A stretch of 49,462 bases of DNA from Spirochaeta sp. (GCA_007130865.1 SLRR01000235.1:1-49462); one strand, 5' to 3'; shown: positions 40,471 through 49,425, counted from the stretch's first letter. Program-made: numbers and translations. Notes: generated from the letters alone by a model not told the origin.

Positions 40471-41178
40471 ATGTTGACTGAACCAATGCTGGATTCCTTA
40501 TTGAAGCTGCCGATCGACTCCGGATGGGTAATGGTGATGCGCCTGGGTTTCGCTATGGCAGCGGCGGCGGTGGTCGGCCTGGAGCGTTCCTGGAGCAACC
40601 AGCCGGCCGGGTTTCGTACACACATGGTACTCGCTATCGGTGCTGCCGGGGCGATGATGCTGTCGATGTTCCTGCCTATGCAGTTGGTTGATTATTCCCG
40701 AAGCGGCGATCCGGGCCGTATGGCGGCGCAGGTGATCAGCGGCATCGGATTTCTCGGTGGTGGTGCGATCCTCAAGTTCGGGTTCAACGTGCGGGGACTA
40801 ACCACGGCCGCTTCGATATGGACGATGTCCCTGATCGGTATGGTCTTTGGTGCGGGGATGTACGTGCTCGGCCTGGCGATGACGGTTCTGCTTTTCTTTG
40901 TTCTTCATACGATGGAGCTGGTGGAGGATCGATTCCTGGTGCGACGGGAGCTCCGGGTGATCACTGTGGTGTTCGACGCGGATGCGCTGGGTCCCAAGCA
41001 TATTACCCGGGCGATCCGCGATACGGTCGACGTGAAACGGATTTCCATCGAGGAAGCGGTGGAGGACGGTGAGACGCAGATGACAATCCAGTGTCGCATT
41101 TCGGAGCGGCAGAGTATCCGTAAACTGTTCGACCTGTTGAAGAGCCAGGGCAAGGTGAAGCGGATCAAGATCGATTAG
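40471..41178 (+). CDS. MgtC/SapB family membrane protein
   Basis: A 235-residue protein. Residues of about 15-150 hold the MgtC/SapB domain with four to five membrane helices: RLGFAMAAAAVVGLERSWSNQPAGFRTHMVLAIGAAGAMML, then GDPGRMAAQVISGIGFLGGGAILKFGFNVRGLTTAASIWTMSLIGMVFGAG, all hallmark segments. The C-terminal 80 residues are a soluble ACT-like domain (LRVITVVFDADALGPKHITRAIRD). MgtC proteins influence ATP synthase, Mg2+ adaptation and virulence in other bacteria; no Mg2+ transporter or riboswitch is adjacent here. Start ATG fits a leaderless message. Confidence 0.93.
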   Translation: MLTEPMLDSLLKLPIDSGWVMVMRLGFAMAAAAVVGLERSWSNQPAGFRTHMVLAIGAAGAMMLSMFLPMQLVDYSRSGDPGRMAAQVISGIGFLGGGAILKFGFNVRGLTTAASIWTMSLIGMVFGAGMYVLGLAMTVLLFFVLHTMELVEDRFLVRRELRVITVVFDADALGPKHITRAIRDTVDVKRISIEEAVEDGETQMTIQCRISERQSIRKLFDLLKSQGKVKRIKID

Positions 41179-41244
41179 CATGCGGCCGCTCGGGCCGTGC
41201 GTTTAATCCGCCGCCCCGGCCGCGCGCTTGCCCCTCCGCCGTGT

Positions 41245-41949
41245 TTACCGGCGGTTTCCCAGAAACCGCAGGAGAAAAAGAAAGAGGTTGATAAAGTCCA
41301 GGTAGAGCTTCAGGGCTCCCATGATCGAGACTCTGATGTAGTCGGCCTCGTCCGCGGACGCGCTCAGCTGTTGACTCCAGTTTTTGATGATCTGTGTGTC
41401 GTATGCGGTAAGTCCCATAAAGAGAAACACCCCGAAGAAGGAGATAACGTACTCGATCGTGGCGCTTCCGAGAAACATGTTCACCACCGATGCAATAATC
41501 AGTCCGATAAGCCCCGCGAACAGGTACTGACCCAGTCCTCCCAGGTCCCGGTTGGTTGTGACGGCGTAGACGCTCAGAGCACCGAACGTGGCGGCCGTGA
41601 CGAAGAACGCCTGAGCGATACTGGCTGCGGTGTACGCGAGAAAAATCACCGAAAGCGTCAACCCCGTGAGTACCGCGTACGCGGCGAACGCAAACGTTGC
41701 TACGCCGGGACTCATGACGTGGACCCGGGCGGACAGGAACAACACCAGTCCCAGCTGCCCGATGATCAACATGAAGAAGAGGCCCCGGTTGAGAACGATC
41801 GAACGGACAAGCTGCGGATTTCCCGCAACGTACATCGCCACGACACCGGTTATCGCCAGTCCCAGCGTCATCCAGATATAGACGTTTCGCAGAATGCTCC
41901 GTTCCGCGGTAGCGGCCCGGAACTGTTGCACATTTTCCTGTAAGGGCAT
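41245..41949 (-). CDS. Bax inhibitor-1 (BI-1/YccA) family membrane protein
   Basis: A 234-residue integral membrane protein with seven predicted helices. Seen: RSILRNVYIWMTLGLAITGVVAMYVAG at the amino end, the middle YTAASIAQAFFVTAATFGALSVYAVTT and GLTAYDTQIIKNW with the AYDTQ segment typical of the family, then ALKLYLDFINLFLFLLRFLG at the end. Members act as pH-sensitive Ca2+ leak channels or interact with FtsH (YccA). GGAGG lies 8 nt before the ATG. Its promoter reads TTGACT-N16-TAGTTT on the reverse strand. It is convergent with the mgtC-like gene. Confidence 0.95.
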   Translation of the reverse strand: MPLQENVQQFRAATAERSILRNVYIWMTLGLAITGVVAMYVAGNPQLVRSIVLNRGLFFMLIIGQLGLVLFLSARVHVMSPGVATFAFAAYAVLTGLTLSVIFLAYTAASIAQAFFVTAATFGALSVYAVTTNRDLGGLGQYLFAGLIGLIIASVVNMFLGSATIEYVISFFGVFLFMGLTAYDTQIIKNWSQQLSASADEADYIRVSIMGALKLYLDFINLFLFLLRFLGNRR

Positions 41950-41978
41950 CTTATATTCCTCCGTGAGATTGTGCTGAT

Positions 41979-42006
41979 AAACTACTACCTTGTAGACAAA
42001 AGTCAA
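41979..42006 (-). promoter_or_regulatory. Promoter of the BI-1 family gene
   Basis: TTGACT (42006-42001), 16-nt spacer, TAGTTT (41984-41979) on the reverse strand. Start near 41972 leaves about 23 nt with the GGAGG site. Confidence 0.45.
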
Positions 42007-42066
42007 GATAAAAAAAAGTAATTAACCACAACAGTCGGGAATCGTGATACACTTTTTACAGAACGT

Positions 42067-42522
42067 ATGCAAACGTCCGTAACCGAATCGATGCAGTCCG
42101 TGACCCCCAAATTCGATACCTCCCTGCACCGCGCATTCTGTCTCGAGAGTCCCTACGCCACAGTGATCGCCGATCGGGACGGCGCGATCGTCGAATGGAA
42201 CCGAGCCGCCGTGCGCCTGACGGGGATCCCCCGGACCGACGCAATCGCGCACTCCGTGTGGGAGCTGTTCGGCCGTATCGCCCCGGCGCGAATTCCTTAT
42301 GAGACCGCCGTGGAAGCCGGTCGGAACACGTTCCTGGAGCTCGCGGAGGTTGCGTTCCACCAGGACCCTGCGGTGGACTCCGCCGATTCCGTGCAACGCC
42401 GGGTCGGGATGGTTCTCTCCACCATCGGGCACATGTACCGTCTTACGGTGGACTTCTTTCCGATCTGGGTGGATGACACACCGGCGATCGTGGCGTTCGT
42501 GGTCAGCGCAGAGCCAGCGTGA
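42067..42522 (+). CDS. Stand-alone PAS-domain protein
   Basis: A 151-residue protein made of one PAS domain: RAFCLESPYATVIADRDGAIVEWNRAAVRLTGIPRTDAIAHSVWEL, then YRLTVDFFPIWVDDTPAIVAFVVSAEP. No kinase, cyclase or DNA-binding output is attached, so it may sense a ligand or dimerise with another protein. No ribosome-binding site is seen; TACACT at 42048-42053 would give a leader of about 7 nt. Its last 20 nt overlap the end of the aminotransferase gene on the other strand. Confidence 0.8.
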   Translation: MQTSVTESMQSVTPKFDTSLHRAFCLESPYATVIADRDGAIVEWNRAAVRLTGIPRTDAIAHSVWELFGRIAPARIPYETAVEAGRNTFLELAEVAFHQDPAVDSADSVQRRVGMVLSTIGHMYRLTVDFFPIWVDDTPAIVAFVVSAEPA

Positions 42523-43765
42523 GACGTTGCAGTCCCTCCGAGATCGCGACGGTACTGTTCAGCGCGGTTACCACGAACCAGGGGTCGATCTCCCCGGTCA
42601 GGCTTCGGTCGAGCCCGTACAGATAGCCCGGGTGTACGTACACCCCGTAGTCCCGAACCAGTGTGCGGGCGATCTCCTCGTCGTCAACAGTTCCGAACCG
42701 CAGCGAGGAGAACTCCGCGTCGATGCGGAAGATCTCGTGAATACCTCCGCTCTCTCCGGCGCCCCGTCGATTACCCGGCAGTGATACCCCGGCCAGGTTG
42801 GACAGACTCTGTCGGAGTGTCGCGCGCATTCGCGCTATCGGTAATGTGAGGCTCTCCCGGTCCTCCCGGGCTTCCGAACGGAGGAACTCGATCAACGCGG
42901 CTTCGCCGAACCCCGAAACGGTCAGGTACGAGTCGTGCAGGGTGTCCAGTGCCTCTATGGTAGCGGCTACCTCCCCGGGGTCCCCGTGGACCGCGATCCA
43001 GCCGGCCTTGAGCTCCGGTGCGGCGCACAGCTTTGAGAGACCATTCAAGGTGAAAACCAGGGGGCGTGCATCGCGGTCGGTTGTGTCGGAGATCGTGGAG
43101 AGAAGGGTCGCCGGGCGCGGCAGCGGCTCTTCGATCTCCAGGTACGCGCTGAACACCTCGTCGCTGATTATCGGCGTTCCGGTCTCGCTGCACATCGCGA
43201 GGAGGTGTACCAGATCTTCCCGGCGATACACTGCACCGCTCGGGTTGTTCGGAGAGATTACGACGATCGCCAGCGGCCGTCGGGCGAGGACGCGATGGAG
43301 TTCACCGAGATCGAGATGGAACCCGTTCCGATGATCCAGGTTGTACCGGAGGGGCGTCAGAAGAGCACCATTTGCAAGGTGTTCAAAGAGCGGATAACCC
43401 GGGTTGGGGAGCGCCACGGCAGGTGACTCGGACCAGCGATCATGGTGGTATCGACGGGACCCACCGGCGCGGAGCAGGCGGAAGATCAAATCATAGGAGA
43501 TGCTCGATCCCGAGGTAAGCACGATCTGCTCCGGTGTCGTTTCCAGTCCGTCCCGGGTAAGAAAGTCCGCAACAGCAGCGCGTGCCGCAGGATTCCCCCG
43601 CCCGGAAGGGAGATACTCCGGGTGCACCCGCCACCTGTTCCAGGCGCGATTGTAGGATTCTTCCGGGAACCGAAACCCCGCCGCGCGGAAGTCGGTGTTT
43701 ACCAGGTCCAGGTAGTCACCGGAGGCTTCCCGCCGTCGCCGTTCTTCTTCCAGCGGTGTCGTCAT
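42503..43765 (-). CDS. Class I/II PLP-dependent aminotransferase
   Basis: A 420-residue fold-type I aminotransferase. Seen: LPSGRGNPAARAAVADFL with the N-terminal substrate loop, LTSGSSISYDLIFRLL that binds the PLP phosphate, ISPNNPSGAVYRREDL with the conserved Asn, ISDEVFSAYLE with the PLP-ring Asp, and the Schiff-base Lys245 in NGLSKLCAAPELKAGWIAV. It resembles aspartate/alanine-type aminotransferases more than HisC. Substrate is undetermined. It is divergent from hisA across overlapping promoters. A -10 box 8 nt from the ATG predicts a leaderless message. Confidence 0.9.
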   Translation of the reverse strand: MTTPLEEERRRREASGDYLDLVNTDFRAAGFRFPEESYNRAWNRWRVHPEYLPSGRGNPAARAAVADFLTRDGLETTPEQIVLTSGSSISYDLIFRLLRAGGSRRYHHDRWSESPAVALPNPGYPLFEHLANGALLTPLRYNLDHRNGFHLDLGELHRVLARRPLAIVVISPNNPSGAVYRREDLVHLLAMCSETGTPIISDEVFSAYLEIEEPLPRPATLLSTISDTTDRDARPLVFTLNGLSKLCAAPELKAGWIAVHGDPGEVAATIEALDTLHDSYLTVSGFGEAALIEFLRSEAREDRESLTLPIARMRATLRQSLSNLAGVSLPGNRRGAGESGGIHEIFRIDAEFSSLRFGTVDDEEIARTLVRDYGVYVHPGYLYGLDRSLTGEIDPWFVVTALNSTVAISEGLQRLTLALR

Positions 43766-43773
43766 GGTCGGTC

Positions 43774-43803
43774 ATTGTGGCGCGTGCATGGAGCGATTAC
43801 AAT
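43774..43803. promoter_or_regulatory. Overlapping divergent promoters of the aminotransferase and hisA
   Basis: Forward: TTGTGG (43775-43780), 17 nt, TACAAT (43798-43803), start near 43810 for hisA. Reverse: TTGTAA (43802-43797), 17 nt, CACAAT (43779-43774), start near 43767 for the aminotransferase. The -35 of each lies on the -10 of the other, so the two should compete for polymerase. Confidence 0.5.
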
Positions 43804-43841
43804 AGCGGCATGGTTCAGGTACGGAAAGGGGGTGCGTCGTG

Positions 43842-44579
43842 ATGCTCGTCATACCCGCTATCGATCTAATAGGCGGTCGGTGCGTGCGGTTACGACAGGG
43901 TTCGTATACAGACACTACCGTATACGACAGTGACCCGGAGAAGGTGGCCCGCTCCTTTGTTGAGGCCGGGGCCGAACGGATTCACCTGGTGGATCTGGAC
44001 GCGGCGCGTTCCCACGGTGATAACTGCGCTACGATCAAACGTATCCGGCAAAGCGTTTCCTGTACGCTGGAAGTGGGTGGTGGCGTCCGGGACAGGGACG
44101 CGGTAGATCGCCTCCTGGACCTGGGGATCGATTTTGCGATCGTCGGGACCGTACTCGCCCGGGATCCCGATGCCGTAGCCCGGTGGACTGCCGACTCCGA
44201 CCGGGGCAAGCGGATGATCGCTTCGATCGACGCCCGGGAAGGGATCGTCCAGGTAGCGGGCTGGCAGGAAGGCACCGAAGTCAACGCCCGGGTCCTGGCC
44301 CGAACCGCCGGGGAGATCGGCCTGTCGGCGGTGGAGTACACCAATATTGCCCGGGACGGGATGCTCAGCGGTCCCGATGTAGCGGGAACGAGGAACGTCG
44401 CCAAAGCCGCGGGGATACCGGTGATCCTCTCCGGTGGAATCGCGTCGACTGCGGATACGGACCTGATCATCCGGGAGGGACAGGGCCTGATCCAGGGTTT
44501 CATCGTCGGACGCGCGCTTTACGAGGGGGCGTTCGACCTGGCGCAGGCGATCGCGATGACGCGGCGGGAAGAACAGTAG
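43842..44579 (+). CDS. hisA: Phosphoribosylformimino-5-aminoimidazole carboxamide ribotide isomerase
   Basis: A 245-residue TIM-barrel enzyme that performs the Amadori rearrangement of ProFAR to PRFAR in histidine synthesis. Seen: VIPAIDLIGGRCVRLRQG with catalytic Asp8, the phosphate-binding LEVGGGVRDRDAV and VILSGGIAS loops, and IASIDAREGIVQVAGW with the second catalytic Asp130. Length is normal. The ATG at 43842 follows AAAGGGGG (43826-43833); a GTG directly before it is the alternative. It is followed after 7 nt by a HisE-like gene. No other his gene is in the window. Confidence 0.96.
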   Translation: MLVIPAIDLIGGRCVRLRQGSYTDTTVYDSDPEKVARSFVEAGAERIHLVDLDAARSHGDNCATIKRIRQSVSCTLEVGGGVRDRDAVDRLLDLGIDFAIVGTVLARDPDAVARWTADSDRGKRMIASIDAREGIVQVAGWQEGTEVNARVLARTAGEIGLSAVEYTNIARDGMLSGPDVAGTRNVAKAAGIPVILSGGIASTADTDLIIREGQGLIQGFIVGRALYEGAFDLAQAIAMTRREEQ

Positions 44580-44586
44580 TACCAGG

Positions 44587-45273
44587 ATGCAAAACGACAC
44601 CAGAACATCAGGCAGCAGCAGAGAGACCTCCCCGCTGGTGATACAGGGCCGGGACGGCACGGTGATAACCGTCCTGGCGTGTAACCGGAAGAGCCGCACC
44701 AAGAGCCTGGAGCAGGGCGAGTTATGGGTGGTCTGGCCCGAGACCGGACGGGTGCTTCCCTGGAGGGACGGATCCGTGAAATGCGGAGAGTTTGTCCGTC
44801 ACGACCCCGGCAACGACGAGCGCCCCTGGTACGAGGTGGGCGTGGACGCTCTTCCGATGGAAAGATCGTCCGCGCGCGCTACCGCGCCCGATACGGGGAA
44901 GACTGGCCCGATTGTGGGCCGAACGGGTGAGACCACGTCAGGGCACAGGATCGACCACGACGTAAAGAGCGAATCCGTCACGGATCGTACAGTGCAGGAA
45001 CAGGCGATACTGAAAGAGCTGGCCGATGTGATCGCCGAACGCCGTCGGACTATGCCGGAGGGATCGTACACCACGCATCTTTTCTCCCGGGGAGCGGCAA
45101 AGATTCGCAAGAAGACGGGAGAAGAAGCGGTGGAGCTGATTCTGGCGGAGAGCCGTGACGAGATCGTGGCGGAGGCGGCAGACCTGATCTACCACACGAT
45201 CGTTCTGCTTGAGCAGGAGGGGATCAGAATCGAGGAGATCCTGCAGGAGCTGGCGCACCGCCACGGGACGTAA
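44587..45273 (+). CDS. Phosphoribosyl-ATP pyrophosphohydrolase (HisE) fused to a decayed HisI-like domain
   Basis: A 228-residue protein. The C-terminal 95 residues are a clear HisE: LKELADVIAERRRTMPEGSYTTHLFSRGAAKIRKKTGEEAVELILAES ... EAADLIYHTIVLLEQ, with the acidic metal-binding residues. It cleaves PRATP to PRAMP. The first 100 residues align in order with HisI (GRDGTVITVLACNRKSRTKSLEQGELWVVWPETGRVLPWRDG), but the SRSR, KGxTSG and cysteine/aspartate metal ligands of PRAMP cyclohydrolase are missing. This half probably has no HisI activity, so a separate HisI may exist elsewhere. It follows hisA by 7 nt and is co-transcribed. Confidence 0.85.
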   Translation: MQNDTRTSGSSRETSPLVIQGRDGTVITVLACNRKSRTKSLEQGELWVVWPETGRVLPWRDGSVKCGEFVRHDPGNDERPWYEVGVDALPMERSSARATAPDTGKTGPIVGRTGETTSGHRIDHDVKSESVTDRTVQEQAILKELADVIAERRRTMPEGSYTTHLFSRGAAKIRKKTGEEAVELILAESRDEIVAEAADLIYHTIVLLEQEGIRIEEILQELAHRHGT

Positions 45274-45317
45274 CCTCACTCACCGGGGATACCACCGTAA
45301 CCGGTCGCGTCCGCCGA

Positions 45318-45647
45318 TCAGTACAGGTGTCCGCCGTTCGGCACGGGGCGATCCGGCCCGATCAGAATCACCGTACCGTCACTGTCGGGGACGCCCAGTA
45401 CGAGGCATTCCGACTTGAACCCGGCGATCCGCCGTGGCGGAAGGTTTGTCACCGCCAGGATCTGGCGACCCGGCAGGTCCTCCGGTTTGTAATGGTCGGT
45501 GATCTGCGCGCTGGACCATCGATGGTCGCCGTCTCCAAAGTCGAGATGCAACTTGATCGCCGGGTTGCGCGCCTCCGGGAAAGGCAGCGCTTGAAGCACC
45601 GTTCCCACTTTCACTTCCGTTGCCTGAAACGCTTCAAACGGGTCCAT
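45318..45647 (-). CDS. csaA: tRNA-binding-domain protein CsaA
   Basis: A 109-residue CsaA of the EMAP-II/Trbp111 OB-fold class. Seen: FEAFQATEVKVGTVLQALPFPEARNPAIKLHLDFG, SSAQITDHYKPEDLPGRQILAVTNLPPRRIAGFKSECLVLG and the ending GPDRPVPNGGHLY, all typical. CsaA forms a dimer that binds tRNA or unfolded precursors and was described as a secretion-related chaperone in Bacillus. It begins 11 nt after the stop of leuB on the same strand, an operon partner by position. It is convergent with the HisE gene. Confidence 0.95.
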   Translation of the reverse strand: MDPFEAFQATEVKVGTVLQALPFPEARNPAIKLHLDFGDGDHRWSSAQITDHYKPEDLPGRQILAVTNLPPRRIAGFKSECLVLGVPDSDGTVILIGPDRPVPNGGHLY

Positions 45648-45658
45648 GCGGTTTGCTC

Positions 45659-46843
<1,185 letters not shown>

Positions 46844-46903
46844 TCAGAGGAGATGTCCTTTCGACGCCCCGCATTGAGAACACCCGGTGGCCCCTTGGAG
46901 GGT

Positions 46904-46936
46904 AAAAAGAAACCCGCCGGCATTGCCTCCGGCGGG
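46904..46936 (-). terminator. Intrinsic terminator of the LysM/lipoprotein operon
   Basis: On the reverse strand CCCGCCGG (46936-46929), 8-nt loop, CCGGCGGG (46920-46913) and TTTCTTTTT (46912-46904). The stem is the last unit of a tandem array at 46917-47034, so several hairpins precede the true terminator. Confidence 0.85.
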
Positions 46937-47034
46937 TCTGGTTAAACCGGCATTGCCTCCGGCGGGTCTGGTTAAACCGGCATTGCCGCCGGCGAGCCTC
47001 ATTAAACCGACGGCGTGCCGGCGGGCTTGTTAAA
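46917..47034. repeat. Tandem 30-bp hairpin repeats in the gap between leuB and the LysM gene
   Basis: Two identical units (46917-46946 and 46947-46976), a third differing at a few positions (46977-47006) and a decayed fourth of 28 bp (47007-47034). Each has a CCGGC...GCCGG-type stem and ends in GTTAAA or ATTAAA. They fill most of the 273-bp gap 46781-47053; no gene is seen there. Confidence 0.85.
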
Positions 47035-47053
47035 CCTCGTGAAGGTCCCTGTA

Positions 47054-47776
47054 TTAAGGTTCCCAGACACCCTCGCGCCGTTCTCCGGCGAGACTGGGAA
47101 TCTCAAACTTCATCCCCGGATGGATCAGGTGCGGGTTGTCGGGATCGTGCAGGATATGGCGGTTGGCCTCGTAGAGGGGGCGCCATTTGGTGCGATCGCC
47201 GTAGACGAAATCGTATCCCGCGATCTTGTTGAACGTATCCCGGTTCTCCGGAATCAGTCGTACCACGTAGTATCGGGGCAATACTTCTTCCGTCTCGCGT
47301 GCGGCTCGGACCGGTTGCAGCGGGGAGATCGTGTCCCGGACCAGGCGGAACTTGGGAAAGCTCTCCTCGTACCGTTCGTTGGCGTAATCTTCTTCCGCCT
47401 CCGCCATCGTCGAGGAAGCAAGCTCGTACTCGTCCGGGTAATGCGTAGCGGCGTTGATGCGCTCGGCGTATGCCATCTGCTCCCGTGCGCGGTTGCGCAT
47501 GCTGTTAGCCCGGAAACCCCAGACCGCCTTTTCCGCCCACTCTTCAGCGAGTTCCCGTTCCCGCTGCGCTTCTTCGGTCAGCTCCATCGCCTTATCGTAT
47601 TCTCCCTCGTCGATCGCGCGTTCCGCCTGGATGCGGAGATCCCGGGCGCGTCGAGCGTGCGGGTTGTCTTCCAGCAGATTCTGGGCGCTCACGGGAACTA
47701 CCGTTACGATAAGCGCGAGCAGTGCAAGGAGGATGGACAGTTTCGAAATTGATCGGATGCTACGCTTGTTATTCAT
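47054..47776 (-). CDS. Exported protein with C-terminal LysM-like domain, TmpB-like
   Basis: A 240-residue protein with signal peptide (LSILLALLALIVTVVPVSAQ), a helical Glu/Arg/Ala-rich middle (about 35-160), and a C-terminal region of about 75 residues with LysM-like content (YVVRLIPENRDTFNKIAGYDFVYGDRTKWRPLYEANRHILHDPDNPHLIHPGMKFEIP), which should bind peptidoglycan. The combination matches treponemal TmpB-type proteins (family knowledge). The ATG has GGAGG 6 nt upstream and overlaps the end of the upstream lipoprotein gene by 8 nt, so translation is coupled. Likely an envelope-peptidoglycan linker. Confidence 0.82.
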   Translation of the reverse strand: MNNKRSIRSISKLSILLALLALIVTVVPVSAQNLLEDNPHARRARDLRIQAERAIDEGEYDKAMELTEEAQRERELAEEWAEKAVWGFRANSMRNRAREQMAYAERINAATHYPDEYELASSTMAEAEEDYANERYEESFPKFRLVRDTISPLQPVRAARETEEVLPRYYVVRLIPENRDTFNKIAGYDFVYGDRTKWRPLYEANRHILHDPDNPHLIHPGMKFEIPSLAGERREGVWEP

Positions 47777-48437
47777 CTTCTACCTCCATATCGTCCTGCA
47801 TCCTCTGGATACGTTCCGCGGAATCTTCGAGGCTGGAGTCGAGATCCTCCAGCGACCGGAGTGCCCGCTCCCGCTGATCCCGCGCTGCAGCATACGCAGC
47901 GGCGAAACCCTCACGGGCGTCCTCGTACGCTTCGAACGCGTCTTCGTACTCCTCTTCCTCCAGGAGCGTTTCCGCTCGGGTCAGGTCATCTTCGGCACGG
48001 TCATAGCGTTGGCGCTGCGCCACTTCGGCGCGGACCGAACGTGCCCGATCCCGTTCTTCCCGTACCTCACCACGAACGCGGTCTGCCCGCGAACGGGATC
48101 CTTCGGCGATCACCCGCCGGTATCCCTCGGAGGCTTCATCGTAGAGCGCTACCGCCTGTTCCGGTGCCTGTTCATCGGCTTCTCGTGCAGCGGTAAACGC
48201 TGTCTCCGCGGCGGCGTACGCCTCCGGAGCTTCCGGTCCCAGCTGGAACCGCTCGACGATTGCGCGCAGTTCTTCTGCGGTAGCGCGGTTTTCCGCGGCC
48301 AGGTCCACCTCTACAGGCGGATCCTCTACTACCGGTTCCGGTGCGCGTTCAGGCTCCGGTTCCGGATCGGGTGCGCCGGCACAGCCTACTGCTACCAGAG
48401 CTATTCCGATCAGCAGGATCTTTATCGTGTACTTCAT
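47769..48437 (-). CDS. Coiled-coil lipoprotein, TmpA-position
   Basis: A 222-residue lipoprotein: signal peptide ending LVAVGCAG (Cys19), a Pro/Glu linker (APDPEPEPERAPEPVVED), then a long Ala/Glu/Arg-rich helical region with repeats such as YDRAEDDLTRAETLLEEEEYEDAFEAYEDAREGFAAAY, TPR-like or coiled coil. It precedes the LysM protein with an 8-nt overlap. The layout, a lipoprotein translationally coupled to a LysM exported protein, is that of tmpA-tmpB in treponemes, but sequence similarity to TmpA itself cannot be claimed from inspection. GGGAG lies 7 nt before the ATG. Confidence 0.8.
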   Translation of the reverse strand: MKYTIKILLIGIALVAVGCAGAPDPEPEPERAPEPVVEDPPVEVDLAAENRATAEELRAIVERFQLGPEAPEAYAAAETAFTAAREADEQAPEQAVALYDEASEGYRRVIAEGSRSRADRVRGEVREERDRARSVRAEVAQRQRYDRAEDDLTRAETLLEEEEYEDAFEAYEDAREGFAAAYAAARDQRERALRSLEDLDSSLEDSAERIQRMQDDMEVEDE

Positions 48438-48489
48438 GTGAGATCTCCCTTTTTGCCTGTCGGCTGAGTTGCGGGGCGATATATTGGGG

Positions 48490-48498
48490 AGTATAGCA
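48490..48498 (-). promoter_or_regulatory. Extended -10 promoter of the TmpA/TmpB-like operon
   Basis: TGC then TATACT (48498-48490) on the reverse strand, start near 48483. A -35 is not obvious, in keeping with an extended -10. Confidence 0.45.
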
Positions 48499-48600
48499 CA
48501 CGCGGAATCAAAGTTACAGGGAATTATGAAGCAACCCCAAAAACCTCGATGAGGGGTCGGGTATCAAGAACGCGGGCAAAGGGCCGATAGGTGAAGAGAG

Positions 48601-49335
48601 GTGGTAGTGTTAAAACCCCGTAGTCCAAGCAACGTACCATTACTCCTGGGGGCGGCAGTATTCTTTCTGCTGCCTGTCGGCGGTGTGCCCGGTCAGGTGG
48701 TCCCCCCGGTGCTTATCCAGGAGGACGCGGTTATTCCCCCGGAATACGAGGATTCGATCCGGGACCTGGTGGAGCGTTACGAGGACCTTCGCGAACAGCT
48801 GCGTGCCGAGATCCGGCGCAGCGCCGATATGTATACCCGGGCCGAGCTCGACGATGCCGTACGCGACGTGGAACGGGATCTGCTTGACGCACAGGCTCGC
48901 CTGGTGGAGCTGGAGGCGCGTCTGAAGGAATCGCTTCTTCTGCAGCGTCGGGCGGAAGAGAAAGCGCGGCGGTTCAAGACGACCCTGGCCAAGACCGAAC
49001 GGGGTCTGCTCCGGGAGCTGGAAACGACGGAACGGATCGTGGACGCTATGGACGTGGAGCGGGTCTTCCAGGTAGGACCTACCTTCTCACCCTCCGGTAC
49101 GGTGGGAGCCCTGGGTATTATCAACCTGCCAGGGACTCCTCTCAGCGTAGTAGCGGGCACCGATTATCACTTGCGTGAACAGGAGTGGACCTCCAAATTC
49201 GGTGTAACGTTCAGCTTCTTCTCGCAGCAGTCGATCGTGGATGCCTGGATTCGTCTGCGCGGCCGGGAACGCGACAAGGCAGAACTTACCGCGGACGAAC
49301 TCCGAGCGATTCGCGCTCGGAACTCTCGGGACTAA
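48601..49335 (+). CDS. Exported coiled-coil protein of unknown function
   Basis: A 244-residue protein. An N-terminal hydrophobic stretch (VPLLLGAAVFFLLPVGGVPGQ) looks like a signal peptide. Residues of about 50-150 are a strong coiled coil (SIRDLVERYEDLREQLRAEIRRSADMYTRAELDDAVRDVERDLLDAQARLVELEARL). The last 90 are beta-rich, with FQVGPTFSPSGTVGALGIINLPGTPLSVVAGTDYH and SKFGVTFSFF, which could be a membrane-spanning strand pair of an outer-membrane or surface domain. I know no family. Start at GTG is uncertain; a GTG 6 nt later is possible. Confidence 0.7.
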   Translation: MVVLKPRSPSNVPLLLGAAVFFLLPVGGVPGQVVPPVLIQEDAVIPPEYEDSIRDLVERYEDLREQLRAEIRRSADMYTRAELDDAVRDVERDLLDAQARLVELEARLKESLLLQRRAEEKARRFKTTLAKTERGLLRELETTERIVDAMDVERVFQVGPTFSPSGTVGALGIINLPGTPLSVVAGTDYHLREQEWTSKFGVTFSFFSQQSIVDAWIRLRGRERDKAELTADELRAIRARNSRD

Positions 49336-49379
49336 GACTCCCCGGTACTGAGCGGTCGTTTCCCAACAAACTCACTCCG

Positions 49380-49388
49380 TGCTACACT
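49380..49388 (+). promoter_or_regulatory. Extended -10 element upstream of the last partial gene
   Basis: TGC (49380-49382) and TACACT (49383-49388). Start near 49395 would give a leader of about 31 nt with AGGAG at 49411-49415. Confidence 0.45.
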
Positions 49389-49425
49389 CTGATCACCAAC
49401 AATAAACGCGAGGAGTAACCCTACC

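Noticed and set aside
41178-41203. Terminator after the mgtC-like gene
   Set aside because: A short CGGCC/GGCCG stem exists but has a bulge and only three T after it, too weak to call.
42503-43765. HisC (histidinol-phosphate aminotransferase), suggested by the nearby hisA
   Set aside because: Motifs are generic class I/II and the gene is divergent from hisA; the sequence does not show a HisC-specific pattern by eye, so only the class is called.
46917-47034. CRISPR array
   Set aside because: The 30-bp units are contiguous with no spacers, no cas genes are near, and the outer unit works as a terminator.
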